Shown here one piece after another: positions 7,787 to 16,099 of a DNA stretch of 37,389 bases. Location of the stretch: positions 1 through 37,389 of the forward strand of contig DISF01000059.1 of NCBI GenBank assembly GCA_002421985.1, read 5' to 3'. Made by a program: the position numbers and the translations under genes. The stretch is from Roseovarius sp. UBA6217 (GTDB taxonomy: Bacteria > Pseudomonadota > Alphaproteobacteria > Rhodobacterales > Rhodobacteraceae). Under the pieces are notes generated by a model. That model was not told the origin of the DNA, did no database searches, and saw only the letters and a list, made by a program, of their open reading frames with translations. Each line of letters begins with the position of its first letter. Positions within the stretch are counted from its first letter, which is position 1.

Positions 7787-8944
7787 CTAATTCTCCGTGC
7801 GCCCGGCCTCGATCTCGCGCCAGCGGGCGACGTTGCGGTTATGCTCGGCCAGCGTTTCGGCAAAGGCGTGGCCACCACTGCCATCGGCCACGAAATAGAC
7901 GAAATCGGTGCTATCGGGATCAACCGCGGCCATGATGCTGGCGCGGCCGGGATTGGCGATCGGCGTGGGCGGCAAGCCGTCAATCACATAGGTGTTCCAC
8001 GGCGTCTCGCCGCGCAATTCGCTCTGCCGCAGGCCCCGCCCCAGCACGCCGCGCCCCCCGGTCACGCCATAGATCACCGTCGGGTCGGTCTGAAGCCGCA
8101 TCCCGCGCTGCAACCGGTTGACGAAAACGCTCGCCACCTGGCGGCGCTCCTCGGGCACGCCCGTCTCCTTCTCGATGATCGAGGCGAGGATGAGCGCCTC
8201 TTGCGGCGTCTTGAGCGGCAGGCCCTCGGCGCGCCCCTCCCATGCGGCGGCAAGAATCGCCTCTTGTGCCGCGCTCATCCGCGCGATCACGTCGGCGCGG
8301 CTATCGCCCTCGCGCACCTCATAGCTGTCGGGCGCAAGGCTCCCCTCGGGCGGCACCTCGGCCACCTCGCCCGTCAGAATACCGACCGTTTTCAGCCCCT
8401 CCACCACCTGCCAGCTCGTTATCCCCTCGGCAAACGCAAGACGATAGCGGGTATCGGCGCGCGCACGCATTGTCTCGAACACCGCCGGGCGCGGGGCATC
8501 TGTTGTGGGATCAAAGCGCGCCGCCTCGACAAAGCGCGCGGTGGCCGGATCAAGCTCGCGCACCACCACCTCGGTGGCATTGACACCGATACGCCAGACC
8601 ACCTCTGTGCCACAGGTCGAGGCTCCGCCACGGGTCACGATATCGGTGATCTCGGCCATGCTTGCCCCCTCGGGGATAAGCCAGCTTCCGGCCTTGAGAT
8701 CATCCTCGCGGCCCGCGTAATCGGCCCCGATGCGAAAGATCGCGGCGCTTGACACCGCGCCCTCGGCCGCCAGATCGCGCGAGACGCCGCGCATCGTCGT
8801 GCCGGGGGCCACGCGCAGGCAGATCGGCTCTTTCAGCGGACCGGAGGCGGTATATTGCCCCTGCCCCCACAGGATGACACCGCCCAGAAGAAAGATCGCC
8901 ACCACCAGCAGCGTCAGCATGTTCGAGACGATGTGCCGCCACAT
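7787..8944 (-). CDS. mltG: Endolytic murein transglycosylase MltG (YceG-like)
   Basis: A 385-residue inner-membrane protein with one N-terminal membrane helix (about 5-28) and a periplasmic YceG-like domain. The catalytic block is intact: ASIIEKETGVPEERRQVASV around 254-272, containing the EKE glutamate, followed by NRLQRGMRLQTDPTVIYG. MltG cuts nascent glycan strands and is thought to set their length. The protein is about 45 residues longer than E. coli MltG, apparently from an extra segment at roughly 108-165. Its ATG overlaps the fabF stop by one base (TGATG), so it is translated with fabF; fabF-mltG linkage is common. Repeat copy E abuts its stop codon. Confidence 0.93.
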   Translation of the reverse strand: MWRHIVSNMLTLLVVAIFLLGGVILWGQGQYTASGPLKEPICLRVAPGTTMRGVSRDLAAEGAVSSAAIFRIGADYAGREDDLKAGSWLIPEGASMAEITDIVTRGGASTCGTEVVWRIGVNATEVVVRELDPATARFVEAARFDPTTDAPRPAVFETMRARADTRYRLAFAEGITSWQVVEGLKTVGILTGEVAEVPPEGSLAPDSYEVREGDSRADVIARMSAAQEAILAAAWEGRAEGLPLKTPQEALILASIIEKETGVPEERRQVASVFVNRLQRGMRLQTDPTVIYGVTGGRGVLGRGLRQSELRGETPWNTYVIDGLPPTPIANPGRASIMAAVDPDSTDFVYFVADGSGGHAFAETLAEHNRNVARWREIEAGRTEN

Positions 8945-10203
8945 CAGCGCGGTTTCCCCACCACCAGCGCGGCATTGGTGCCGCCAAAGCCAAAGCTGTT
9001 GGACAGCGCCACGTCGATCTTGCGCTCACGCTTGGCGTTGGGGGCAAGATCGAGCGGCGTTTCCACCTCCGGATTGTCGAGGTTGATGGTGGGCGGGGCC
9101 ACCTGATCGCGCACCGCGAGAATGGAAAAGATCGCCTCGATCGCCCCCGCCGCGCCCAGAAGATGCCCGGTCGCGGATTTCGTGGAACTCATCGTGACAC
9201 GGGCCGCCGCCTCGCCCAGAAGCCTCTCCACGGCCCTCAGCTCGATCGTGTCGGCCATGGTCGAGGTGCCATGCGCGTTGACGTAATCCACCGCCCCCGG
9301 CTCCAGCCCGGCATTGCGCAGCGCCGCGCGCATGGCGCGCAGGCCGCCGTCGCCATCCTCGGCGGGCGCGGTGATGTGATAGGCATCCCCCGACAGGCCA
9401 TAGCCAAGGATCTCGGCATAGATTTTCGCACCGCGCGCCTTGGCGTGCTCATATTCCTCGAGCACCAAGACGCCCGCGCCCTCGCCCATCACGAAGCCGT
9501 CGCGATCCACGTCATAGGGGCGGCTTGCGGCCTTGGGATCGTCGGCGCGCCCGGTCGAGAGCGCCTTGCAGGCGTTGAACCCGGCAATCCCGATCTCGCA
9601 GATCGACGCCTCTGCCCCGCCCGCCACCATCACATCGGCATCGCCGAACATGATGAGCCGCGCGGCGTCGCCAATGGCGTGCGCCCCCGAGGCGCAGGCC
9701 GTTACCACCGAATGGTTCGGCCCCTTGAAGCCGAAGCGGATGCTGACCTGCCCGGCGATCAGGTTGATGAGCGCGCCGGGAATAAAGAACGGCGAGACCC
9801 GCCGCGCGCCCTTGTCGCGGATGACAAGGGTGGTTTCCTCGATCGAGCGCAACCCGCCAATGCCGGACCCCATGATAACGCCGGTGCGCTCCAGGCTTGC
9901 GGCATCCTTCGGGGTCCAGCCCGCATCCTCCACTGCCTGCTGCGCGGCGGCCATGCCGAACAGGATGAAATGATCGACCTTGCGCCGTTCCTTGGGCTCC
10001 ATGTAGCGGTCGGGATCGAATGTGCCGCCACTGCCATCGCCATAAGGCACTTCGCAAGCATATTTGGTCAGCACGTTCACCGGATCGAACCGGGTGATCG
10101 TGCCCGCCCCCGACTGCCCGGCCAGAAGACGGCTCCAGCTTTCCTCGACCCCATCGGCAAGCGGGGTCACAAGCCCCAGCCCCGTGACAACGACACGCCG
10201 CAT
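8944..10203 (-). CDS. fabF: Beta-ketoacyl-ACP synthase II
   Basis: A 419-residue FabF, the condensing enzyme that extends acyl-ACP with malonyl-ACP. The catalytic triad is visible: Cys170 in VVTACASGAHAIG, His311 in NAHGTSTMADTIE and His347 in STKSATGHLLGAAG. The C-terminal SNSFGFGGTNAALV is also typical. Length matches family members (about 412-420). The start at 10203 (MRRVVVTGLG) is the conserved N-terminus; the extension to 10266 is arginine-rich and not conserved. It lies downstream of acpP, separated by a terminator-like hairpin, so it may also have its own promoter. It overlaps mltG by one base. Confidence 0.97.
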   Translation of the reverse strand: MRRVVVTGLGLVTPLADGVEESWSRLLAGQSGAGTITRFDPVNVLTKYACEVPYGDGSGGTFDPDRYMEPKERRKVDHFILFGMAAAQQAVEDAGWTPKDAASLERTGVIMGSGIGGLRSIEETTLVIRDKGARRVSPFFIPGALINLIAGQVSIRFGFKGPNHSVVTACASGAHAIGDAARLIMFGDADVMVAGGAEASICEIGIAGFNACKALSTGRADDPKAASRPYDVDRDGFVMGEGAGVLVLEEYEHAKARGAKIYAEILGYGLSGDAYHITAPAEDGDGGLRAMRAALRNAGLEPGAVDYVNAHGTSTMADTIELRAVERLLGEAAARVTMSSTKSATGHLLGAAGAIEAIFSILAVRDQVAPPTINLDNPEVETPLDLAPNAKRERKIDVALSNSFGFGGTNAALVVGKPR

Positions 10204-10352
10204 GATGCTGCCCTTTCGGTTTCTTACATTCCGCCGGTCATACCCCGGCTTGGGCCGGGGGGGCAAGAGCGCGGGCGCGCCTCAGATGAATTCGGCGATC
10301 TGCCCGAGCGCGCAAGATTCCGCTGGTCTCATACCGGCATGACAGCGGCGAA

Positions 10353-10368
10353 CCCCGCCTGCGCGGGG
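10353..10368. repeat. Small GC hairpin between acpP and fabF
   Basis: CCCCGC-CTGC-GCGGGG forms a perfect 6-base stem with a 4-base loop. Similar strings of the form ccccgcctgcgcggggatg are scattered in many GC-rich genomes. Only one copy is seen here. Confidence 0.4.
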
Positions 10369-10405
10369 ATGGCGTGCGCCTGGAGGGGGCCGACCACGCC
10401 AAAGC

Positions 10406-10436
10406 AAAAGGACCCGCCTTCCGGCAGGGCCTTTCT
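10406..10436 (-). terminator. Rho-independent terminator after acpP
   Basis: On the minus strand GGCCCTGCC pairs with GGCGGGTCC (arms 10423-10431 and 10410-10418, 4-base loop) and is followed by TTTT at 10406-10409. It lies about 25 bases past the acpP stop. It would end or attenuate acpP transcripts before fabF, a usual arrangement for this highly expressed gene. Confidence 0.8.
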
Positions 10437-10455
10437 CACCGTCAAGCGGCGTAAC

Positions 10456-10689
10456 TCAGGAGGCTTCAGAGATGAATTTCACCGCATCGCCGACCGTCTG
10501 GATCGTGTCGGCTGCGTCATCGGGAATCTCGATGCCGAATTCCTCTTCGAACGCCATCACCAGTTCGACCGTGTCGAGGCTGTCGGCGCCCAGATCGTCG
10601 ATAAAGGACGCCTTGTCCACAACCTTGTCTTCCTCGACGCCCAGATGTTCCACCACGATCTTCTTCACGCGGTCAGCGATATCGCTCAT
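10456..10689 (-). CDS. acpP: Acyl carrier protein
   Basis: A 77-residue acidic protein that carries acyl chains on a 4'-phosphopantetheine arm during fatty-acid synthesis. The attachment serine is Ser37 in the invariant GADSLDTVELVMAFEEEFGIEIPD block. Length and sequence are typical. The start at 10689 is set by MSDIADRVKKIV, the standard N-terminus; the frame to 10746 is an arginine-rich extension. It lies between fabG and fabF, with its own candidate promoter (10874-10901) and its own terminator (10406-10436), so it can be made at higher level than its neighbours. Confidence 0.98.
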   Translation of the reverse strand: MSDIADRVKKIVVEHLGVEEDKVVDKASFIDDLGADSLDTVELVMAFEEEFGIEIPDDAADTIQTVGDAVKFISEAS

Positions 10690-10873
10690 GTCTCGTTCCT
10701 CATTCTGTGTCGGGCGTCTCCGCCCCTTGGTCTGCCCCAGCCCCATTCGGGGCCGGACTGTGGATTGTGCCCGTCGCGGGCGTCGCAGCGTGGGGCTGCA
10801 GCCCGGTGCGATCCGGTAGCGACCCGGTCAGGCCACCGAAGGAAACCGCGCCCCCTTCGGAAAAGCTGCGTGG

Positions 10874-10901
10874 CCTATAGCACAGGTGTTGGCAATGGCA
10901 A
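10874..10901 (-). promoter_or_regulatory. Candidate sigma-70 promoter for acpP
   Basis: On the minus strand TTGCCA (10896-10901) and TATAGG (10874-10879) are 16 bases apart, in a relatively AT-rich patch of an otherwise GC-rich 263-base gap. Transcription would start near 10865, leaving an untranslated leader of about 175 bases. Assigned by eye. Confidence 0.5.
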
Positions 10902-10952
10902 ATGCTTTCACCGCGCCCTCCACGGGCGAAACGCCGCCCATCCCGGGCCGCC

Positions 10953-11690
10953 TCAGGCCATCGCCAGCCCGCCATTGACATGCAGCACCGAGCCGGTGAC
11001 ATAGCCCGCGCCGGGGCTGGCAAGATAGAGCGCGGCGGCGGCCACTTCCTCGGGCGTGCCCATGCGCCCGGCGGGGATCTTGGCGAAAAGCGCGGCCTTC
11101 TGCTCGTCTGTCATCTTGTCGGTCATCGGCGTGGCGATGAAACCCGGAGCGACGACATTGGCGGTGATCCCGCGCGAGGCAACCTCGTGGGCGATGGATC
11201 TGGTCATCCCCACCAGCCCCGCCTTGGCGGCGGCATAGTTGACCTGACCGGGATTGCCGATCATCCCCACCACCGAGCCGATATTGACGATCCGGCCCCA
11301 GCGCGCCTTCATCATCGGGCGCACCGCCGCGCGACACAGCCGCATCGCCGAAGTCAGATTGACATTCAACACATCAAGCCAGTCCGCGTCCGACATCCGC
11401 ATGAAAAGCTGATCGCGCGTGATGCCCGCGTTGTTGACCAGGATATCAAGGCCGCCCATCGCGGCGATGGCTTCCTTGGGCAGCGCCTCCACCGCCTGCG
11501 CGTCGCCCAGATCGCAGGGCAGCACATGGGCGCGCGCGCCCAGCTCGCCCGCCAGTTCCTCGAGCGGTGCGACCCGCGTACCCGACAGCCCCACCGTGGC
11601 CCCCGCGCCATGCAGCGCGCGCGCAATCGCGGCCCCGATGCCCCCCGACGCGCCGGTGACAAGCGCGGATTTTCCCGTCAGATCAAACAT
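10953..11690 (-). CDS. fabG: 3-oxoacyl-ACP reductase
   Basis: A 245-residue short-chain dehydrogenase that reduces 3-oxoacyl-ACP with NADPH. The nucleotide-binding turn VTGASGGIGAAIA (about 11-23), the NNAG motif (86-89) and the catalytic Ser139, Tyr152 and Lys156 (SVVGMIG...NYAAAKAG) are all present, as is the C-terminal YVTGSVLHVNGGLAM. Its position between fabD and acpP supports FabG over another short-chain dehydrogenase. The start at 11690 gives MFDLTGKSALVTG, the family N-terminus. It begins 32 bases after the fabD stop, so the two are probably co-transcribed. Confidence 0.96.
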   Translation of the reverse strand: MFDLTGKSALVTGASGGIGAAIARALHGAGATVGLSGTRVAPLEELAGELGARAHVLPCDLGDAQAVEALPKEAIAAMGGLDILVNNAGITRDQLFMRMSDADWLDVLNVNLTSAMRLCRAAVRPMMKARWGRIVNIGSVVGMIGNPGQVNYAAAKAGLVGMTRSIAHEVASRGITANVVAPGFIATPMTDKMTDEQKAALFAKIPAGRMGTPEEVAAAALYLASPGAGYVTGSVLHVNGGLAMA

Positions 11691-11722
11691 GACTTCACTC
11701 TCCCAAATTCGGGCCGCGCGCC

Positions 11723-12661
11723 TCATGCCAGCGACGCGGCGGCCTCCTGCACCTCTGCCGCCGTGCCGATGGCGCGGCAGGCGATGGCGCGGTCGATGCG
11801 CCGGACCATGCCCGAGAGCGCCTTGCCCGAGCCGATTTCCCAGACCTCGCCGACACCGGCACCGGCCATCATCTGCACCGATTCGCGCCAGCGCACAGAA
11901 CCGGTGACCTGCGCGACCAGAAGCGCGCGAATCTCCGCCGGGTCGGTAACCGCCCCGGCCCGCACATTGGCCACCAGCGGCACGGCGGGGGCGGTGATCG
12001 CGACCTCGGCCAGCGCCGCCTCCATCGCCTCGGCGGCGGGCTGCATCAGCGCGCAGTGAAACGGCGCGCTCACCGGCAAGAGGACCGCGCGCTTGGCTCC
12101 CCTCGCCTTGGCGATCTCGACCGCGCGCTCCACCGCCGCGCGGTGCCCCGAGACCACCACCTGGCCGGGATCGTTGTCATTGGCCGCCTGGCAGACCTCG
12201 CCCTCTGCGGCCTCTTCGGCCACCGCGCGCACGGTCTCGAAATCGAGCCCGAGAAGGGCGGCCATCGCGCCCACGCCCACCGGCACCGCCGCCTGCATGG
12301 CACGGCCACGGATGCGCAACAGCCGCGCGCAATCGGAAATGCTCAGCGCGCCCGCTGCGGCCAGCGCGGAATATTCCCCCAACGAGTGCCCGGCGACAAA
12401 GGCGGCGGCACCGATGGTCACCCGCTCGGCCTCGAGCGCGCGCATCGCGGCCAGCGAGGTGGCCATGAGCGCGGGCTGGGCATTCTCGGTCAGCGTCAGC
12501 GCGTCCTGCTCGCCCTCCCAGATCAGCGCCGAGAGCGCCTGGCCGAGCGCGTCATCCACCTCGTCGAATACGGCGCGCGCCGCCGGGTAGGCATCGGCCA
12601 GATCGCGGCCCATGCCGATCACCTGCGCCCCCTGCCCCGGAAATATGAATGCCCGGCTCAT
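11723..12661 (-). CDS. fabD: Malonyl-CoA:ACP transacylase
   Basis: A 312-residue enzyme that loads malonate onto acyl carrier protein, first in the local order fabD-fabG-acpP-fabF. Motifs: FIFPGQGAQ at 6-13, the nucleophile Ser93 in AGHSLGEYSALAAAG, a conserved Arg in the LLRIRGRAMQ block, and the second catalytic residue His in LPVSAPFHCALM. The C-terminal VWEIGSGKALSGMVRRID is typical. The start at 12661 (MSRAFIFPGQ) is the family start; the longer reading frame to 12748 adds unrelated residues. It is divergent from the b561-YceI gene, with about 165 bases between them that must hold both promoters. Confidence 0.96.
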   Translation of the reverse strand: MSRAFIFPGQGAQVIGMGRDLADAYPAARAVFDEVDDALGQALSALIWEGEQDALTLTENAQPALMATSLAAMRALEAERVTIGAAAFVAGHSLGEYSALAAAGALSISDCARLLRIRGRAMQAAVPVGVGAMAALLGLDFETVRAVAEEAAEGEVCQAANDNDPGQVVVSGHRAAVERAVEIAKARGAKRAVLLPVSAPFHCALMQPAAEAMEAALAEVAITAPAVPLVANVRAGAVTDPAEIRALLVAQVTGSVRWRESVQMMAGAGVGEVWEIGSGKALSGMVRRIDRAIACRAIGTAAEVQEAAASLA

Positions 12662-12825
12662 CAGCGTTCCTCCCCGCGAAAAATCGCCCCCCGATACACG
12701 CCCGCGCCGGTCATGGCAACGCCAAAGCGGGTCCGTGCCCGCCCGCACGCAAGCTGTGCGCAGGTGGCGATGGACGCAGGCGCGCCAATCGCTACACTCT
12801 CGCGCAACGACAGGAGAGCCGTCCG

Positions 12826-14043
12826 ATGCCGATCACCAGTTCCGCCACCACCTACGGCGCCGTCACCAAAGCGTTCCACTGGCTGACCGCGCTCCTGATC
12901 CTCGCCAACCTGCCGCTGGGCTGGTTCGCCGCCGAGATGGCCGAAGAGATCGCAGCCACCGGAGGCAGCGAGGCACAGGTGGCGCGCGCGGCGCTCTTGT
13001 TCTCGATCCACAAGACCACCGGCGTGGCGGTATTCTTCGTGGCGCTGCTGCGCATCCTCTGGGCACTCACGCAGACCAAGCCGGGGCTGTTGAACGGCGA
13101 CCGCCCGCTCGAGGCATTCGCCGCCGAATGCGTCCACTGGCTGCTTTACGGCGCGCTTGTGGCGGTTCCGCTCTCGGGCTGGGTGCATCACGCCGCCACG
13201 ACCGGGTTCGCGCCGATCTGGTGGCCGTTCGGCCAGGGCCTGCCCTTCGTGCCGAAATCCGAGGCGCTGTCGGAGATCGCCGCGACGCTGCATTTCGTGT
13301 TCGTGCTGGTGCTCGCAGGCGCGCTTGGGGCGCATATCGCGGGCGCGCTCAAGCATCACTTCATTGACGGCGACGCGACGCTGCGGCGGATGCTGCCCGG
13401 CGGCGGCGCGGCGCAGCCCACCGCCCGCCAGCCCGGCCATGCGCTGCCCTTTGTCGCGGCGCTCGTTATCTGGGCGGCGGCGCTTGGCGGGGCGGGCGCG
13501 CTTGGCTGGTTCGCCAAGCCCGCAGCCGACACCCGCCCCGCCCTCGCCGCCGTGCAATCGGACTGGACGGTGCAGGAGGGCCGCCTTGCAATCACGGTCC
13601 GGCAGATGGGATCGGAGGTCACGGGCGGCTTTGCAGACTGGACCGCCGGGATCGCCTATTCGGAACTGCCCGATACCGAGGGCCGTCACGGCACGGTCGA
13701 GGTGGTGGTGGCAATCCCGTCGCTCACGCTCGGCTCGGTCACATCGCAGGCGATGGGGCGCGACTTCTTCAACGCCGAAGAGCACCCGACCGCCACGTTC
13801 AAAGCCGATCTGCTGGCGAGCGAGGGCGGCCATGTCGCGCGCGGCACACTTACCATCAAGGGGTTGAGCGTGCCGGTGGAAATGCCCTTTGCGCTGGCCA
13901 TCGAGGGCGACACCGCCCGCGCCTCGGGCGGGCTGGCGGTGGACCGACGCGATTTCGGCATCGGCATGGGCATGCAGGATGCCGGGCAACTGGGTTTCGA
14001 TGTCGGGATATCCTTCGATCTGGTGGCACAGCGCGGCGGCTGA
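12826..14043 (+). CDS. Cytochrome b561-YceI fusion protein
   Basis: A 405-residue protein with two recognisable parts. Residues about 8-190 are a bacterial cytochrome b561 (CybB-like) with four membrane helices and candidate haem-ligand histidines at 18 (KAFHWL), 62 (SIHKTTG), 104 (ECVHWLL), 156 and 170. After another membrane helix (about 207-228), residues 240-400 form a YceI-like beta-barrel domain, which in other members binds isoprenoids such as polyprenyl chains. The YceI hallmarks SQAMGRDFFNAEEHPTATF and GTLTIKGLSVPVEMPF are present. It probably moves electrons from quinol in the inner membrane, with the YceI domain in the periplasm. Start chosen for the AGGAG at 12812-12816. A terminator hairpin inside repeat copy A follows. 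Confidence 0.9.
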   Translation: MPITSSATTYGAVTKAFHWLTALLILANLPLGWFAAEMAEEIAATGGSEAQVARAALLFSIHKTTGVAVFFVALLRILWALTQTKPGLLNGDRPLEAFAAECVHWLLYGALVAVPLSGWVHHAATTGFAPIWWPFGQGLPFVPKSEALSEIAATLHFVFVLVLAGALGAHIAGALKHHFIDGDATLRRMLPGGGAAQPTARQPGHALPFVAALVIWAAALGGAGALGWFAKPAADTRPALAAVQSDWTVQEGRLAITVRQMGSEVTGGFADWTAGIAYSELPDTEGRHGTVEVVVAIPSLTLGSVTSQAMGRDFFNAEEHPTATFKADLLASEGGHVARGTLTIKGLSVPVEMPFALAIEGDTARASGGLAVDRRDFGIGMGMQDAGQLGFDVGISFDLVAQRGG

Positions 14044-14115
14044 GGTGGGGCGGCAGCCAAGATATTGCCGCAACCGGCGGGCAAGGCTGGCCCGAAGCGG
14101 ACATCAGCCATTTGC

Positions 14116-14296
14116 CCCCCCCCGCGCGGAGTCAAGGCGTGCTTGCGCGCCGCCGCGCGAGCGCCCGTCCGCCCCCTCGGGCGGGCGCTTTTGCAACGAT
14201 GCATCCCGCGCAACCGTTCAAGTATTTTGCGCCATAAAGCGCATTCCATAGCCGTTGCAGCGCCCACCCGGCGGTCGGGCACACGCGCGGCTCATC
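14116..14296 (-). repeat. Dispersed palindromic repeat, copy A (full)
   Basis: The consensus strand is minus. In order it holds: a GATGAGCCGCGCG start; GGGCGCTGCAACG, which can pair with CGTTGCAAAAGCGCCC further on; a small GCGC-TTTATG-GCGC hairpin (14229-14242); a GC-rich hairpin; and an end module GGCGCGC-AA-GCACGCC inside CGCGCGG/CCGCGCG arms (14123-14159). It starts 72 bases after the b561-YceI stop. The rest of the 14044-14466 gap holds no gene I can support. Confidence 0.85.
14160..14192 (+). terminator. Terminator hairpin within repeat copy A
   Basis: On the plus strand, arms at 14161-14171 and 14178-14188 pair over 11 positions (one G-T) and are followed by TTTT. It is well placed to end transcription of the b561-YceI gene, 117 bases past its stop. 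The same arrangement recurs on the antisense strand of the other full copies. Confidence 0.7.
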
Positions 14297-14466
14297 CCCA
14301 AGCGTCAACGCCCCCCAGCCCCGTCACACCGCCCACCTTCCCGCACGCCGCCAGCATGGCAGCCCGGATCATCCTCGGGCAAGACCGATCGGAAACCGAT
14401 GCGCCCCAGGTTCACACCCCAAAAAAAACCATCCCCTTTCGCCGAATTTGATTTACACATCCCACC

Positions 14467-14649
14467 ATGCGCAAGGGACCGCTCGACACCGCGCCGAACT
14501 ATACCAATACAGCGCTCGTGATGGGGGCGGTCAATCTGATATGGGTGCTCGCCGTGATCTGGGCGACGCTCGGCTTTGCCGCGGTGCTGGCGACAGGCTA
14601 TGCGCTTGATCGGCTGATCGTGTGGCGCGCGCGCCGCCGGGCGGGCTGA
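14467..14649 (+). CDS. Small conserved membrane protein (60 aa)
   Basis: A 60-residue protein with one long or two tightly packed hydrophobic segments (about 15-48) after a short NYTNTALVMGAVNLIWV stretch, ending in a basic tail (RARRRAG). I recall similar short proteins with the PNYTN..L.MG.VNL.W pattern in Rhodobacteraceae, some wrongly named after histidinol-phosphate aminotransferase; the length rules that out. Function is unknown. The upstream 40 bases are unusually AT-rich for this window (CCCTTTCGCCGAATTTGATT), which suits a promoter. No strong ribosome binding site is visible. It converges with the MATE gene, with 10 bases between the stops. Confidence 0.65.
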   Translation: MRKGPLDTAPNYTNTALVMGAVNLIWVLAVIWATLGFAAVLATGYALDRLIVWRARRRAG

Positions 14650-14659
14650 ACCGCAGGCC

Positions 14660-16015
14660 TCAGGCGGGCAAGGCACGCACCGACCAGCCCCAGAACCGCC
14701 ACAGCATGAACACCCCCGCCAGCGCCAGCCCCAGGGCAAGGCCCAGCCAGATCCCCGGCCCGCCCAGCCCGAGGCCAAAGCCCAGCACATAGCTTGCCGG
14801 CACGCCCACCGCCCAATAGCTCAGCCCGGCGATGACCATCGGCACGCGGGTATCCTGCACCCCTCGCAACAGCCCCAGCGACAGCACCTGCGCGGCATCC
14901 ACCACCTGAAACAGCGCCGCCGCCGCCAGCAGCGTGCGCCCGATGGCGATGACCGCGTCGCGCGCCGGGTCGGCAGGGTCGAGAAACAGCCCGATGAACA
15001 GCTCCGGCAGGCCCAGAAACAGCCCCACGGTGCACACCGCCACCCCGCCCGACACCGCCAGCACCACCAGCGCCCCGTCGCGCAGCCCCCGCCCGTCGCC
15101 GCGCCCCTGCGCCTGCCCCGCGCGCACGGTGGCCACGTTCGACAGGCCCACATGCACCATGAAGATCACCGAGGTGACCTGAAGCGCGATGCCATGCGCC
15201 GCGAGTTGCAGCGTGCCAAGCCAGCCCATCATCACCGAGGAGGCGGCAAAGAGCCCCACCTCGGCAAGGTTGGTCAGGCCGATGGGCCAGCCAAGGCGGA
15301 ACACCCGCGCCAGCGCCTCCCAGTCGGGCCGCCAGAGCCGCGAGAACATGGCGTGCTCGGGCATGACCCGTGCGACGTAGACCACCAGCGCCAGCAACGA
15401 GGCGATATTGACCGAGACCGAGGCGATGGCCGCGCCGCGCACCCCCATCTCGGGCAGGCCGTAATTGCCAAAGATGAGCGCGTGGTTGATGAGCACGTTG
15501 AGCGCCACCGCCGCCAGCGTCACCCACAACACCACGGCCGTGCGCTCCAGCGCGGCCAGCGTGGATTTGATCACCATCACCATCAGCGCGGGCAGGATGC
15601 CCCAGCCAGCGATGGCGATGTAATCGGCGGCCAGCGCCGAGATGCCCGGCTCTTGCCCCATGAGCCGAAACAGCGTCGCCGCGCCCAGCGTCGCAGGCAG
15701 GCAGGCCAGCGCAAAGAGCGCCGAGGCCCAAAGCCCCATCCGCGTGACGCGCCGCACCTGCGCCTCCTCGCCCGACGAGGCGGCAGTGGCGACCATCGGC
15801 ATCACCGCCCAGGCAAATCCCGATCCCATGATGAAGAGCACGAAGAAGAGCGTGCCCCCCAGCACCTCGGCGGCCAGCGCCTCGACCGAATACCAGCCCA
15901 GCATCACCGCATCGGTGAGGGTGATCGCGAACTGCGCCAGATGACTGCCGACAAGCGGCAGACCAAGGCCGAGAACGGCGCGCAGATGCTGGCGATATGT
16001 CAGGGGGCGCGGCAT
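14660..16015 (-). CDS. MATE-family multidrug efflux transporter (NorM-like)
   Basis: A 451-residue membrane protein with about 12 hydrophobic segments in two similar halves, as in MATE exporters, which expel cationic drugs or toxins in exchange for Na+ or H+. It begins RQHLRAVLGLGLPLVGSHLAQ and has the family pattern TDAVMLGWYSVEALAA in the first half and GWPIGLTNLAEVGLFAASSVMMGWLG opening the second. The loop AGQAQGRGDGRGLRDGALV follows helix 8. Length is typical. Substrate and coupling ion cannot be inferred. It is a single gene: repeat copy B separates it from selD upstream, and the small membrane protein converges from the other side. Confidence 0.92.
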   Translation of the reverse strand: MPRPLTYRQHLRAVLGLGLPLVGSHLAQFAITLTDAVMLGWYSVEALAAEVLGGTLFFVLFIMGSGFAWAVMPMVATAASSGEEAQVRRVTRMGLWASALFALACLPATLGAATLFRLMGQEPGISALAADYIAIAGWGILPALMVMVIKSTLAALERTAVVLWVTLAAVALNVLINHALIFGNYGLPEMGVRGAAIASVSVNIASLLALVVYVARVMPEHAMFSRLWRPDWEALARVFRLGWPIGLTNLAEVGLFAASSVMMGWLGTLQLAAHGIALQVTSVIFMVHVGLSNVATVRAGQAQGRGDGRGLRDGALVVLAVSGGVAVCTVGLFLGLPELFIGLFLDPADPARDAVIAIGRTLLAAAALFQVVDAAQVLSLGLLRGVQDTRVPMVIAGLSYWAVGVPASYVLGFGLGLGGPGIWLGLALGLALAGVFMLWRFWGWSVRALPA

Positions 16016-16099
16016 GGGGGTGCCTTATGCCGCGCCCCCTGTGGGCGCAAGAGGGAGCGGGGGCAGGTTGTGGCCTGTTGGGAACGTTCGATATGATGC

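Noticed and set aside
10793..10804. GGGCTGCAGCCC palindrome as a terminator of fabG
   Set aside because: No loop and no T-run follows; probably a chance GC palindrome.
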